Below, in pieces: positions 1-9,113 of a DNA stretch of 56,490 nt. The notes under the pieces were generated by a model. That model did not search any database, was not told the origin of the DNA, and saw nothing but the letters and a program-made list of their open reading frames with translations. Within the stretch, counting starts at the first letter, position 1; each line of letters begins with the position of its first letter. The DNA comes from Deltaproteobacteria bacterium (GTDB lineage: Bacteria > Myxococcota_A > Polyangia > Polyangiales > Houyiibacteriaceae), in assembly GCA_004283055.1 (NCBI GenBank), contig SHLP01000009.1, forward strand, positions 1-56,490. The letters run 5' to 3'. The position numbers and the translations under genes are program-made.

Positions 1-56
1 ATTTCAACGCTTTGCGGGTGCTCCCCTCACGGATACCATCAAGTGCGGCGGCGGCC

Positions 57-96
57 GCCAACCAGGGTGGGGTTGTGCCAACCAGGGTGGGGTTGT
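57..96. repeat. Two tandem copies of a 20-bp unit
   Basis: The 20-bp unit at 57-76 is repeated without change at 77-96. Each copy contains a CAACC...GGTTG inverted pair, so each could form a small hairpin. The repeat lies 17 bases beyond the stop codon of the minus-strand aminotransferase gene, where it might act in 3' end formation. No T-run follows on that strand, so a classical terminator is not supported. Positions 1-112 hold no gene I can support. Confidence 0.7.
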
Positions 97-112
97 TGGT
101 TGTTGTTGGGTT

Positions 113-1207
113 CTACCGAAGCGCTTCTCGGAGCGCCCCGAGGCAGAGCTCCACGTGGCGGGGGGTCGCCGAGGCGCCCATCAGTCCGATGCGCCAGGCC
201 TTGCCCTTGAAGTCTCCGAGGCCTCCGCCGATTTCGAGGCCGTGATCGGCGAGGAGCTTCGCGCGCACCGCGCGGTCGTCCACGCCGTCGGGAATCCGAA
301 CCAGGGTGAGGGGAGGGAGACGGTCGGTCGGGGCGACCGGAAGCTCGAGGCCGAGCGCTTCGAGGCCCTGGCGCAGCGCCTCCGCCTGCTGACGATGGCG
401 CGCGTAGCGGGCCGTGAGGCCCTCTTCGAGGACGAGTCGAAGGGCTTCGTGGAGCGCAAAGATCATGTTCACGGGTGCGGTGTGGTGGTAGACGCGCTCC
501 CCGCCGAAGTACTGGCCGATCAGATTCAAATCGAGGTACCAGCTCTGCACCGGTGTATCGCGCGTCGATAGGACGTGTCGTGCGCGCTCCGAGAACGACA
601 CCGGGGAGAGGCCCGGCGGGCAGGACAGGCATTTCTGCGTCCCCGAGTAGACGGCGTCGATGCCCATGCGGTCGACGTCGACCGGAACGCCCGCGAGCGA
701 GGTCACCGTATCGACGAGAAGCAGCGCGCCACAGGAATCGGCAATGGCGCGGAAGGGGCTCAAGTCCTGCAGGACACCGGTCGAGGTTTCGGCGTGTACG
801 ATCGCGAGCACTTTAAACGCGCGGCTCTTCGCGGCCTTGGCGACGTCGTCGGGATCGATGGCCTGTCCCCAGGGCGCATCGACGAGGGTGACCTCGGCGC
901 CGCAGCGTCTCGCCACTTCGGCCATCCGCCCACCAAAGACCCCGTGCCTGCAGATCAGCGCGTGGTCACCCGGCTCGAGCAAATTCACGAAGCACGTTTC
1001 CATTCCGGCCGAGCCGGTCGCCGACATCGGAAGCGTCAGAGCGTTCGCGGTACCGAACACCTCGCGAAGCATCGCCTGAGTCTCGTCCAGAGCTTGGAGA
1101 AATACGGGGTCGAGATGTCCGATCGTGGGACGCGCGAGAGCTTCCAACACGCGCGACGGCACGTCCGAGGGGCCGGGCCCCATCAACACTCGGTGGGTCG
1201 AAGTCAT
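113..1207 (-). CDS. Class V pyridoxal-phosphate aminotransferase (alanine/serine-glyoxylate type)
   Basis: The 364-residue product matches the alanine-glyoxylate/serine-pyruvate aminotransferase group of fold-type I PLP enzymes. These move an amino group from alanine or serine to glyoxylate or pyruvate in the cytoplasm. The N-terminus carries the family signature [12 protein letters not shown], followed by a TIGHLDP segment. The likely PLP-binding lysine is in [12 protein letters not shown], and VDTVTSLAG is the aspartate motif that contacts the cofactor. I placed the start at the ATG giving [12 protein letters not shown]; an ATG 18 codons upstream would run into the lexA terminator hairpin and adds no family sequence. 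Phosphonate or other substrates cannot be excluded, because the subfamilies are close. The gene stands alone downstream of lexA. Confidence 0.9.
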   Translation of the reverse strand: MTSTHRVLMGPGPSDVPSRVLEALARPTIGHLDPVFLQALDETQAMLREVFGTANALTLPMSATGSAGMETCFVNLLEPGDHALICRHGVFGGRMAEVARRCGAEVTLVDAPWGQAIDPDDVAKAAKSRAFKVLAIVHAETSTGVLQDLSPFRAIADSCGALLLVDTVTSLAGVPVDVDRMGIDAVYSGTQKCLSCPPGLSPVSFSERARHVLSTRDTPVQSWYLDLNLIGQYFGGERVYHHTAPVNMIFALHEALRLVLEEGLTARYARHRQQAEALRQGLEALGLELPVAPTDRLPPLTLVRIPDGVDDRAVRAKLLADHGLEIGGGLGDFKGKAWRIGLMGASATPRHVELCLGALREALR

Positions 1208-1227
1208 GCGCGCACCATACAAGACAA

Positions 1228-1258
1228 AACCCCTCGAAAAAGACCTTTTCGAGGGGTT
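1228..1258 (-). terminator. Intrinsic terminator of lexA
   Basis: A perfect 13-bp inverted repeat (1228-1240 against 1246-1258) has a 5-base loop. On the minus strand it is followed by TTTTGTCTT, the arrangement expected of a rho-independent terminator. It lies about 50 bases beyond the lexA stop codon and 20 bases before the aminotransferase start, so the two genes are probably separate transcription units. The plus strand has no T-run after the stem. Confidence 0.8.
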
Positions 1259-1262
1259 CATC

Positions 1263-1294
1263 CGCAGAAAATGGGGACTGTCCCCTTTTCTGCG
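1263..1294. repeat. REP-like imperfect palindrome with GGGGACTGTCCCC core
   Basis: Nine bases at 1263-1271 pair with 1286-1294. After one bulged T, GGGGAC at 1273-1278 pairs with GTCCCC at 1280-1285 around a single central T. Palindromes with a GGGGACwGTCCCC core flanked by A- and T-runs are known as dispersed intergenic repeats in several proteobacteria, some of them linked to RAYT/IS200-like transposases. Only one copy is visible here. It sits between the lexA stop codon and the lexA terminator. Confidence 0.55.
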
Positions 1295-1309
1295 CGGCCG
1301 GGGTCGGCT

Positions 1310-1960
1310 CTAGTTGAGGCGGCGGTAGACGCCGACGACCACGCCGAGCACTTGGGTGGTGCGCCAGTCGTTCTTCGGAATGAGGATTGGCGCCATGTCC
1401 TTGTTGGCGGGCTGGAGGCGAATGTGCTCGCGCTCCGGGAAGTAGTATTTGCACGTGGCTTCGTCGCCGACGAGGGCGATGATGACCTCGCCGCGGTTGG
1501 CGGTGAGTTGCTTACGAACGAAGACGAAGTCGCCGTCGAAGATGCCTGCTTCGATCATCGATTCGCCGGTGACGCGAAGACCAAAGACATCGCGCTGGCC
1601 GCCGATGAGCATCCGGTCGATGTGCACGGTGTCCTCAGGGCTCTCGATCGCCTCGCTGAGGGCGCCCGCCGCGACGCGGCCGATAATCGGGATCTCGATC
1701 AGGTCGTCGTTCGAGGCCGGCGGACGGCTGCTCGGCCTGCCGTCCGGCGTCTTCATCAGGCGGAGGGTCCGCGACTTCATGTCTTCCCGGGTGAGGTAGC
1801 CCTTGCGCTCGAGTGCGCGCAGGTGATCGTTTACTCCGTTGGTGCTGCGAATGCCGAGATGATTGCCGATTTCACGTAGGGTGGGTGGGTACCCACGCGA
1901 ATGAATCGAATCCGATATGTACTCGAGCACCGCCTTTTGGCGCGCCGTCAACTTATGCAT
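1310..1960 (-). CDS. lexA: LexA repressor, SOS regulator
   Basis: The 216-residue product represses DNA-damage genes until RecA filaments trigger its self-cleavage. The N-terminal winged helix-turn-helix starts [15 protein letters not shown] and includes the recognition region [13 protein letters not shown]. The cleavage site is the Ala-Gly pair in [11 protein letters not shown]. The catalytic serine is in [10 protein letters not shown], and the general-base lysine is in [10 protein letters not shown] used the ATG at 1960 because LexA proteins usually begin at MxxLTxRQ; a start six codons upstream is possible. The promoter upstream carries a LexA-box-like palindrome, which fits autoregulation. 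A strong terminator follows the gene. Confidence 0.96.
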   Translation of the reverse strand: MHKLTARQKAVLEYISDSIHSRGYPPTLREIGNHLGIRSTNGVNDHLRALERKGYLTREDMKSRTLRLMKTPDGRPSSRPPASNDDLIEIPIIGRVAAGALSEAIESPEDTVHIDRMLIGGQRDVFGLRVTGESMIEAGIFDGDFVFVRKQLTANRGEVIIALVGDEATCKYYFPEREHIRLQPANKDMAPILIPKNDWRTTQVLGVVVGVYRRLN

Positions 1961-2024
1961 GCTTTCCCCCGCTCGCATCTCTCACCGCCTTATGATTAGC
2001 CTCTAATTGCTGCACAAACGTACC

Positions 2025-2041
2025 CTGCATCGTTGAGCAGG
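2025..2041. promoter_or_regulatory. Candidate LexA operator
   Basis: The CTGC...GCAG palindrome at 2025-2040 resembles the outer half-sites of the myxobacterial LexA motif as I recall it (CTRHAMRYBYGTTCAGS): 12 of 17 positions agree and the central ones differ. It overlaps the predicted transcription start of lexA, just downstream of the candidate -10, where a bound repressor would block initiation. The assignment is inferred from position and partial motif only. Confidence 0.4.
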
Positions 2042-2048
2042 TGGGACA

Positions 2049-2077
2049 AAGGTACATATTGTCGCCAATTTTGTCAA
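2049..2077 (-). promoter_or_regulatory. Candidate lexA promoter
   Basis: On the minus strand a perfect -35 hexamer TTGACA (2077-2072) is followed, after 17 bases, by TACCTT (2054-2049), which matches three of six -10 positions. The predicted transcript starts near 2042, leaving a leader of about 80 bases before the lexA ATG. The stretch is AT-rich compared with its surroundings. Confidence 0.5.
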
Positions 2078-2103
2078 AGAAGCGACGATCCGTGCAGGGC
2101 TGC

Positions 2104-3240
2104 TCAGTTGAGCTGGTCCGATTCATCGTCGCCGGAGGGCACAGGAGACGCCTCCTCTTCGCTTGGCGGCGGCCTGTTCGTTCGCTGGCGCACGGCCTCG
2201 GCGAGAGCCTGGCCTGGCGAGAAGCCGAACAGGCCTTCGAGGCCCTTGCCGTCGGTGAGGCCTCGCCAAAAGCCCTGCGCGATGGTGACGAGCTCTTCGC
2301 CGTCGATGCCTTCGAGCGCTTGCAGCACGTACTTGGCAGCACCCCCGAACACGTCTACTCCGAGTCCGGCAGCGGCGGACGCGGGCAGTGGATGGAGGAT
2401 CATCTCGCGCGTCGCATAGGCCGTCGCCCATTCCCCGGCCTCGGCGCCTGTGAGCAAAGCGCGGGCGGTGATTCGCTCCATGAACAGGCCGACGTGGATC
2501 GGCCCGAGCTCGCGCTCGACGGCTCGGACCAGGACACGGTGGTCGCGGCGCCAGGCACCGCCGAGCGGACCGGCCCAGCGCGAAATCGCCTCGGGCCCGG
2601 CCAAGACGTCCAGGCTGCCCGACTTCCTTCGAAGGATAGCCCCCGTCCAAAGGGCGCCTTCGTCAAAGACACCGAGCAGGACGCTCATTCCGTCCGGTAA
2701 GAAAAAGTCGATCGCGGGTTTCGCCGCGGGTGCGGCGGCAATCAAGAGATGGGGCAGGGGGTTGGGCCACACGCGAAGCCAGTTTCCATTGCCAAGCTCG
2801 CGCAAGACATGCGCAAAACGCATGACCCGTGTGACGAAGTCCTGATCGGGATCCAATGGTTCGGCGAGGTAGTCTGCCAGGTCCGCCATCGCGCGTTCGC
2901 GCATGAGAATGCATGCGCCGGCCGAGGTCGTCGCGCAGAGCGCTTCGAGGTCGACGAGCGGTGGCAGCGTCGCGGGGTCGAGCGAGCCCGTCGCGGTGTG
3001 AAAGCTGGCCACCGGCGCGCGGCTGCGGTCGACCACCACGACGAGGACACCGTTGGCCCCCGGGCGGTCTTCCTCACGAAAGAGGTCGACGAGCCGATTC
3101 CAGGACGTCTCGTCAAAGCCATAGAAGGCGAAGTCCTCGCTGATCACGGCGCGGACTCTAGCACGCGCGAGTCGGTCGCGGGCTGCGACCGCGGCCACGA
3201 TCGTCGAGCGCCGGCGCAAACCTTGCATAAGCGCAAACAT
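2104..3240 (-). CDS. Conserved-looking protein of unknown function
   Basis: I do not recognise the family. The product is about 378 residues, acidic and soluble-looking, with no signal peptide or clear membrane segment. An early basic stretch (QGLRRRSTIVAAVAARDRLA) is followed by alternating strand and helix regions and a disordered acidic tail (PPPSEEEASPVPSGDDESDQ). The open frame continues to an ATG at 3351, but that would overlap crcB on the other strand by over 90 bases. I therefore prefer the ATG at 3240, which gives MFALMQGL. The gene is divergent from crcB, with about 18 bases between the starts. It is followed by lexA on the same strand, but lexA has its own promoter. Confidence 0.7.
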   Translation of the reverse strand: MFALMQGLRRRSTIVAAVAARDRLARARVRAVISEDFAFYGFDETSWNRLVDLFREEDRPGANGVLVVVVDRSRAPVASFHTATGSLDPATLPPLVDLEALCATTSAGACILMRERAMADLADYLAEPLDPDQDFVTRVMRFAHVLRELGNGNWLRVWPNPLPHLLIAAAPAAKPAIDFFLPDGMSVLLGVFDEGALWTGAILRRKSGSLDVLAGPEAISRWAGPLGGAWRRDHRVLVRAVERELGPIHVGLFMERITARALLTGAEAGEWATAYATREMILHPLPASAAAGLGVDVFGGAAKYVLQALEGIDGEELVTIAQGFWRGLTDGKGLEGLFGFSPGQALAEAVRQRTNRPPPSEEEASPVPSGDDESDQLN

Positions 3241-3258
3241 GTCGTTTACAACCCGTAC

Positions 3259-3639
3259 GTGGGCTTCGTTTTGGTTGCGGTCGGGGGTGCGGCGGGGTCT
3301 TGTCTTCGATACTGGGTCTCCTTGTTGCTTGGGCCGTTCGTCCTTGGGCATGGGTTCCCATGGGCGACATTCGCCGTGAATGCGCTCGGCTCGCTGGGGC
3401 TCGGTCTGGTGTTCATACTCGCCGAGGACCGATCCTGGTTTGGAGCCGACCTCCGCTTGCTCCTCGGCACCGGACTCATGGGCGGCTTCACGACCTATTC
3501 CGCGTTCAATCTCGAGAGCATCGGCCTCGTGCAGAACGAAGCCTTCGGGCGCGCCGCCCTCTACATGGCCGGCACCGTAGCGGTGTGTCTGGTTGCGGGT
3601 GCGCTAGGCCTCATCCTCGGACGCGCGATTCGCGGCTAG
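3259..3639 (+). CDS. crcB: Fluoride ion channel CrcB/Fluc
   Basis: The 126-residue membrane protein has the expected four hydrophobic segments of a Fluc/CrcB channel, which exports fluoride as an antiparallel dimer. Family motifs are GGAAGSCLRYW near the N-terminus, ATFAVNALGSLGLG in the second helix region, and GLMGGFTTYSAF with the conserved Phe/Thr/Ser residues lining the pore. I chose the GTG at 3259 (MGFVLVAVGGAAG); a TTG at about 3220 would add 13 basic residues. No fluoride riboswitch is visible upstream, where the divergent gene leaves almost no room. The 3' end abuts the convergent UbiB-like gene. Confidence 0.93.
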   Translation: MGFVLVAVGGAAGSCLRYWVSLLLGPFVLGHGFPWATFAVNALGSLGLGLVFILAEDRSWFGADLRLLLGTGLMGGFTTYSAFNLESIGLVQNEAFGRAALYMAGTVAVCLVAGALGLILGRAIRG

Positions 3640-3640
3640 C

Positions 3641-5284
3641 TCAGGGTGCCGGGTTGCCCATCAACCAGACGCGCGCGCTATGGCCGATTGCGTACAGGGC
3701 GCCGCCGCCGACGGCAATGCCGCCGAGCCAATAGCTCTCTTGGGACAGCAGAATCGCTCCGGCGATGATCAGCGAGCCCACCACGATTCCGCTGAACGTG
3801 CGACGTCCGAGACGATCGGCCGCCGATTCCAGCTGAGCTTGCTGCGTCCGAACGGTGAACGCGCCCTTGCGCAGGTCCTCGAGAATCTCCTCGAGCTGCA
3901 GGGGCATCTCGGAGGTGGCGGCACCGAGCCTGCGCAAACCTCGAAGCGCATCCTGGGTCATGCGCTCCGGCGAAAAACGCTGCTGGAAGAGCGTCAGGAA
4001 ATAGGGGCGCACTTCATCGAGAAGATCGAGCTCCGGGTAGATTTCCTTTCCGACGCCCTCGACCGTCATCAGGCTCTTGCCGAGCATCAGGAATTCCGGA
4101 GGAATCTCGACGCCAAACTTCCGCGACGCCATCACGAGATCCCGGATCAAGGAGCCAAGCTGGATTTCCGCGAGTCGCTTGCCGAGGTAGCGCTGAGCCA
4201 AAGTCGTGACCTCGGCATCGTAGGCGTCGCGGTCGATTTTGCGTACGGGCCGACCGATGGCATAGAGCGCGTCCGCCATGCCGCCGTAGTCCTCGCGAAC
4301 CGCCGCGAGCATCAGATCGATCGTGCGATCCCGCATCTTCGGCGAAAGCCGGCCCACCATGCCGACGTCGATCATGCCGATGACGGGGTCATCGTCCGTG
4401 CCGAGGATGATGATGTTCCCGGGATGCGGGTCGGCGTGAAAGAAACCGTCTTCGAAGATCTGCTGGATGATGATTTCGACAGCGCGCTTCGCGATCAGCT
4501 CGCCGCTCACTCCGGCACGCTGCGCGGCGTAGACCTTTCGCCCTTCGAGGTACTCGAGGGTCAAGACCCGTTTGGCGCTCGCGTTTCGATACACCTTAGG
4601 GAACTTCGCGTGCAGGTTTTGCCCGAAGTTCTGGGTAAAGCGCTCGTGGTTATCGGCCTCGAGCGAGAAATCGAGCTCGGCGGACACCGAGCGGTCGAAC
4701 TCCTCGACGAGGCTAATCGGCCGGTAGAGATGCGACTCCGGCATCGAGCGAACGATGGCCTTGGCAAGCCAGTAAAGCAGGTCGACATCCCTCGCCATCA
4801 CGGCCTGCACCTGCGGGCGCTGCACCTTCACGACGACTTCTGCGCTGTGATCGCCAGGGCGAAGACGCGCCCGATGAACCTGCGCGATGGAAGCCGAGGC
4901 GAGTGGAGCCTCTTCGAACGACTCGTAGACGTCCGAGAGCGAACAGCCGAGCTCATGCTCGACTTGGCCTCGGATGACTTCAAAAGGCTCCGGCGGCACC
5001 TCATCCTGCAGCTTCTTGAGCTCGACCAAAATGTCCTCGGGAATCAGGTCTGGGCGCGTGGACATGATCTGACCGAGCTTCACGAACGACGGCCCGAGAT
5101 CCTCGAGGACCTTCCGGAGCCGAATGCCGGTCGGCGTTCGCGCGCCATCGCCGCGCTTGCGTCCGGGGATCAAGGTGCTGAGGCCCGTCCGCTCGACCAC
5201 CTCGCCGAAGCCATGGACCGCCAAGACACCTGCGATCTGTCGGAGCCGCTCGAGGTCCCGCACCGTAGTGAGAATCGATGCCAT
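3641..5284 (-). CDS. AarF/ABC1/UbiB family atypical kinase
   Basis: The 547-residue protein belongs to the UbiB/AarF (ADCK-like) family of membrane-associated atypical kinases or ATPases linked to quinone biosynthesis. The KxGQ motif is in PSFVKLGQIMSTRPDLIP (around residues 65-80). An ExD motif lies in SAELDFSLEADNHERF, the catalytic-loop equivalent is FFHADPHPGNI, and the metal-binding motif is IDVGMVGRL. The C-terminus has two hydrophobic helices, GIVVGSLIIAGAILL and YWLGGIAVGGGALYAIGH, that should anchor it to the membrane, as in UbiB. Whether it serves ubiquinone or menaquinone synthesis, or lipid handling, is not shown by neighbours. The convergent crcB stops two bases away. Confidence 0.9.
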   Translation of the reverse strand: MASILTTVRDLERLRQIAGVLAVHGFGEVVERTGLSTLIPGRKRGDGARTPTGIRLRKVLEDLGPSFVKLGQIMSTRPDLIPEDILVELKKLQDEVPPEPFEVIRGQVEHELGCSLSDVYESFEEAPLASASIAQVHRARLRPGDHSAEVVVKVQRPQVQAVMARDVDLLYWLAKAIVRSMPESHLYRPISLVEEFDRSVSAELDFSLEADNHERFTQNFGQNLHAKFPKVYRNASAKRVLTLEYLEGRKVYAAQRAGVSGELIAKRAVEIIIQQIFEDGFFHADPHPGNIIILGTDDDPVIGMIDVGMVGRLSPKMRDRTIDLMLAAVREDYGGMADALYAIGRPVRKIDRDAYDAEVTTLAQRYLGKRLAEIQLGSLIRDLVMASRKFGVEIPPEFLMLGKSLMTVEGVGKEIYPELDLLDEVRPYFLTLFQQRFSPERMTQDALRGLRRLGAATSEMPLQLEEILEDLRKGAFTVRTQQAQLESAADRLGRRTFSGIVVGSLIIAGAILLSQESYWLGGIAVGGGALYAIGHSARVWLMGNPAP

Positions 5285-5933
<649 letters not shown>

Positions 5934-6045
5934 CCCCATCTCAGAGACTGCGAGTGCCTCGTTGGGGTCCACCCCTCGACGGGGCATTCTCGCGTTTCAG
6001 AAGCAGAAATCTTCGGGATCTCGTGGGCTTGGGGGTCGCGGAGGT

Positions 6046-6075
6046 TTGACGCAGCCGCGCGCGGTCAGATACCAT
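6046..6075 (+). promoter_or_regulatory. Candidate psd promoter
   Basis: TTGACG (6046-6051) and TACCAT (6070-6075) are separated by 18 bases; they match the sigma-70 consensus at five and four of six positions. Transcription would begin near 6082, only 10-17 bases before the psd start codons. Confidence 0.4.
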
Positions 6076-6092
6076 TTCCGAACTGCACCGGT

Positions 6093-6953
6093 ATGGGGAT
6101 GAGTGCTTCAAGGCTGGCCGCTCAAACGCTCCGTGCTCTGCCGCGCAAGCGATTGAGCAGGGCGCTCGGCTGGCTTGCGTCGTCCAAAGCTCCCCAGCCG
6201 CTGGTGGACGCCGCGGTGGCTGCCTTCGTGCGCGCCTACGACGTGGACATGAGCGAAGTCGACCTGCCGCCGGGGGGGTTCCGCACGTTTGACGACTTCT
6301 TCACCCGACGGCTCCGCCAGGGGTCGAGGCAGGTGGACCCCGACCCAAGCGCTCTCGTCTCCCCAGCGGACGGGCGGATCGAAGACCTCGGCGCGATTTC
6401 GGCAGAGGGCGAGCTCATCGTCAAAGGGCAGGCCTACACGGTCGGGGCGCTTCTCGGCGATCCGGAAGCCGCAAGAGCATACGAAGGCGGGCACTACTTC
6501 ATCGTCTACCTTTCGCCGCGCGACTACCACCGCGTACACGCGCCGACCTGCGGAAGCGTCCAGTGCATGCGCTACGTCCCGGGCACTTTGTTCCCGGTGA
6601 ATCGAATTGGGACCGAGTTCATCCCTCAGCTTTTCGCAAGAAACGAACGTCTTGCTATTGTGCAAGAGAGCGCCGTCCACGGAATTGTGACGACGGTCAT
6701 GGTGGGAGCGATTGGAGTGGGACGCATCGGCTTGAGCTTTGATGATGTGCAGACGAATCGGGGGGACACCCCGGGTCTGCGAAGCTACGTCGATTCGCCG
6801 ATTCCGCGTGACCGCGGCGACGAGCTCGGTGTGTTCCACATGGGCTCGACCGCGATCGTGATGACGCCGCCGGCCTGTGCGCTCGAGGTGCTTGCACGAG
6901 CGGGTTCGTCGATTCGGATGGGCGAGGTGATGGCCAAGGGGGAGAAGCGGTGA
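6093..6953 (+). CDS. psd: Phosphatidylserine decarboxylase proenzyme
   Basis: The 286-residue protein converts phosphatidylserine to phosphatidylethanolamine at the membrane. The self-cleavage site is the GST of FHMGSTAIVM, whose serine becomes the pyruvoyl group of the alpha chain. The Asp and His of the charge-relay triad are in SPADGRIEDL and SPRDYHRVHAP. Length and motifs fit the type I, proteobacterial form. The ATG at 6099 is an alternative start two codons in. The stop overlaps the GTG of the next gene, suggesting translational coupling. Confidence 0.94.
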   Translation: MGMSASRLAAQTLRALPRKRLSRALGWLASSKAPQPLVDAAVAAFVRAYDVDMSEVDLPPGGFRTFDDFFTRRLRQGSRQVDPDPSALVSPADGRIEDLGAISAEGELIVKGQAYTVGALLGDPEAARAYEGGHYFIVYLSPRDYHRVHAPTCGSVQCMRYVPGTLFPVNRIGTEFIPQLFARNERLAIVQESAVHGIVTTVMVGAIGVGRIGLSFDDVQTNRGDTPGLRSYVDSPIPRDRGDELGVFHMGSTAIVMTPPACALEVLARAGSSIRMGEVMAKGEKR

Positions 6954-8413
6954 GCGGTGAGCCAGCCGACGAAGCGGACGTAGTCTCGTCGCGGGCTCCC
7001 CGGAAGCGGCGCGCGCTTCGAGTCCCAATCACGGAAATCCCTCGGGCAACCGTCCGCGATTACACCCCTCGGTCCGAAACGCATGGGAATGGCGCTTCGT
7101 CCTCCGCCTCGAACGTGCTCGAGCTCGACCCTCCGAGCGGCGTCACGTTTGCGGTCGAGCCGAGCGATGACCGGGAGCCCACCGAGCCTTCGTTCATGAC
7201 GATTCCAGATCCTCTCTTCGAAAGAGAGCGGCCGCCCGACGATGGGGAGCTGTCGGCGCCGTCGATCGACGTGCATTTCAGCGAGCCTCCCAAAATACGG
7301 GCCTCGACGATGCCGCCCAGCGCGGCGCGGTACAGCGATCCGCCAGAAGAGCTTTTCCTCGACGATGCGGATGTGCTTTCTCGAAGCGACATTGCACCGC
7401 CCCTCGACTCTGGCCCGGATATCTTGATCCCGATCCCCAAACCACCGCCCCCTCCAGCCGGTTCGATGGAGTCTGTGCCGCCCGAGGTCGAATCGGACGA
7501 AGCCGGACCCTGGCACGAGCACTTCTTCGGCGAGGCGTATCTGCGGACCGTGCGAACCTCGACGCCAAAGGAAGTCGCCGTCGAATGCGGCTTCATCGAA
7601 CGCGCCATGCGCGTGCCCGTCGGGTCCCGCATTCTGGACGTCGGCTGCGGACTTGGCGTGCAGACCGTCGAGCTTGCCTCGCGTGGCTATCACATGGTTG
7701 GCCTGGACATTTCCTCCACGATGATTTCACGAGCCTATGACGAGGCGGAGGACCGCGGCCTGCAAATCGACTTCGTTCGAGGCGACATGCGCGACGTCAC
7801 CTTTGAAGCTCCGTTCGACGCGATGCTCTGCTGGGGCACGACCTTCGGCTACTTCAGCGAAGAGGAAAACGAGGGCGCGATTCGGATGTTCCACCGAGCG
7901 ATCCGACCGCACGGCACGCTCTTGCTCGAGGTCGTCAACCGCGATTTCATGATCGGCTCGCAGCCAAACCAGGTTTGGTTCGAGGTGGACGGCGCGGTCT
8001 GCATGGAAGAGACCGACTTCGACTACGCGACGTCGCGCCTCCGTGTGAAGCGTCGGGTGGCCAACCAAAGCGGTCAGCAGCACGACCGGCTCTACTCGAT
8101 CCGCCTCTATGCGCTCCACGAAATCTGCGCGCTCCTCGAGCAGAACGGTTTCCGGGTCGACGAGATCAGCGGCCGGGAGGCCACGCTTGGCATCTTCTTC
8201 GGGGTTCACTCGCCCAAGATGATCATTCGCGCAGAGCGTATGCCGGGTTCGCTCCCGCGAGCGAGCAGCGTTCCGCCGGTACGGCCCTCGGCCGCTCCGT
8301 CCACGCCTCCCTCCGTGCGCCCGCCGGTCCCCCTCGGGGCGCTTAGGCCCTCGGAGTTCCCACCGGATTCCTCCGACACCGCTGACACGGCCGACACCAG
8401 CGAAGAGGACTGA
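6950..8413 (+). CDS. SAM-dependent methyltransferase with long disordered arms
   Basis: The 487-residue product has a class I SAM methyltransferase domain at about residues 205-430. Motif I is ILDVGCGLGVQTVELA, the acidic residue that binds the SAM ribose is in MVGLDISSTMI, and the later strands read FVRGDMRDV and LLLEVVNRDFM. Around it lie roughly 180 N-terminal and 55 C-terminal residues rich in Pro, Ser, Asp and Glu that look disordered. The substrate is unknown. The GTG start overlaps the psd stop, so a role in phospholipid modification (for example PE N-methylation) is conceivable, but only from position. The gene ends eight bases from a convergent lipoprotein gene. Confidence 0.8.
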   Translation: MSGEPADEADVVSSRAPRKRRALRVPITEIPRATVRDYTPRSETHGNGASSSASNVLELDPPSGVTFAVEPSDDREPTEPSFMTIPDPLFERERPPDDGELSAPSIDVHFSEPPKIRASTMPPSAARYSDPPEELFLDDADVLSRSDIAPPLDSGPDILIPIPKPPPPPAGSMESVPPEVESDEAGPWHEHFFGEAYLRTVRTSTPKEVAVECGFIERAMRVPVGSRILDVGCGLGVQTVELASRGYHMVGLDISSTMISRAYDEAEDRGLQIDFVRGDMRDVTFEAPFDAMLCWGTTFGYFSEEENEGAIRMFHRAIRPHGTLLLEVVNRDFMIGSQPNQVWFEVDGAVCMEETDFDYATSRLRVKRRVANQSGQQHDRLYSIRLYALHEICALLEQNGFRVDEISGREATLGIFFGVHSPKMIIRAERMPGSLPRASSVPPVRPSAAPSTPPSVRPPVPLGALRPSEFPPDSSDTADTADTSEED

Positions 8414-8421
8414 CCCTCCGG

Positions 8422-9012
8422 CTATTCGGGACCGATGCCGTTGCCGCTGAGGACGTACTCGACGCGGCAGGGCAGGGAGAGAAAGGGTCCGCCGAGCGCC
8501 GCCACCGCGGGCGTGCAGTCCGCCCCGGTGAGCGGTACGATATCCGTGGTCTGCGAGCCGGTGATCAGAACCAGGTTCGGATCGACCCAGCTCTCGTCTT
8601 CGACCCCGGCGTCGTCTTCGACCCCCGCGTCGAGGTCGGGCACGGCCTCTGGGACGGACACCTCGAAGGTGAACACGTCGCGTTGGGTGACGGAACAGCC
8701 GACGTAGCCGCGGAACCGATCGGGCTCGACGACCATCCAGCTCTGGCTCGTCTGAAAGGTGTAGGTGTCGTTCTGCTCGAGCCCCGCGAACATGGCGCCA
8801 CCCCATAGCCGCCAGTAGGCGCGGCCGTTGGACTCCGATCGTAGATCGAACTTGAGGTCGAGGGGATCGGGAGCGGGCACCGCCGCGCCGCAGCTCTGCT
8901 CGACCATCAGCCCGAGAGCCTGGAAGCTCCCGACGAGCTCTCCCGGCGGCTCTTCGTCCTCGCCCCAGCAGCCAAAAGCGAGCGCCATGAGGCCCAGCAG
9001 AATCCACCGCAT
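8422..9012 (-). CDS. Predicted lipoprotein of unknown function
   Basis: The 196-residue product starts with a short lipoprotein signal peptide, MRWILLGLMALAFGC, whose lipobox LAFG-C places the mature N-terminal cysteine at residue 15. The next residues are acidic (WGEDEEPPGE). The body looks beta-rich, with cysteines that could pair, and I recognise no domain. A DAGVED hexapeptide is duplicated in tandem. The open frame extends upstream, but only this ATG gives a signal peptide. It lies about 100 bases downstream of the tonB-like gene on the same strand and may be its last partner. Confidence 0.72.
   Translation of the reverse strand: MRWILLGLMALAFGCWGEDEEPPGELVGSFQALGLMVEQSCGAAVPAPDPLDLKFDLRSESNGRAYWRLWGGAMFAGLEQNDTYTFQTSQSWMVVEPDRFRGYVGCSVTQRDVFTFEVSVPEAVPDLDAGVEDDAGVEDESWVDPNLVLITGSQTTDIVPLTGADCTPAVAALGGPFLSLPCRVEYVLSGNGIGPE
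8596..8631. repeat. 18-bp tandem duplication inside the lipoprotein gene
   Basis: Units 8596-8613 and 8614-8631 differ at one base. The duplication is in frame and gives the repeated DAGVED hexapeptide in the lipoprotein. It looks like replication slippage. Confidence 0.8.
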
Positions 9013-9113
9013 GGATCCGAGGTACCGTTCCGCGGCGGCGGGAGTCAAAAAACGCGGGTGCTCGGGTGCGGCCAAGATGTGCTCGCCGCGCCCCACCGCA
9101 TCCGTGCGATGGC

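Noticed and set aside
2749-3258. Upstream extension of crcB
   Set aside because: 170 extra codons overlap the minus-strand gene and show no membrane segment; CrcB is about 125 residues.
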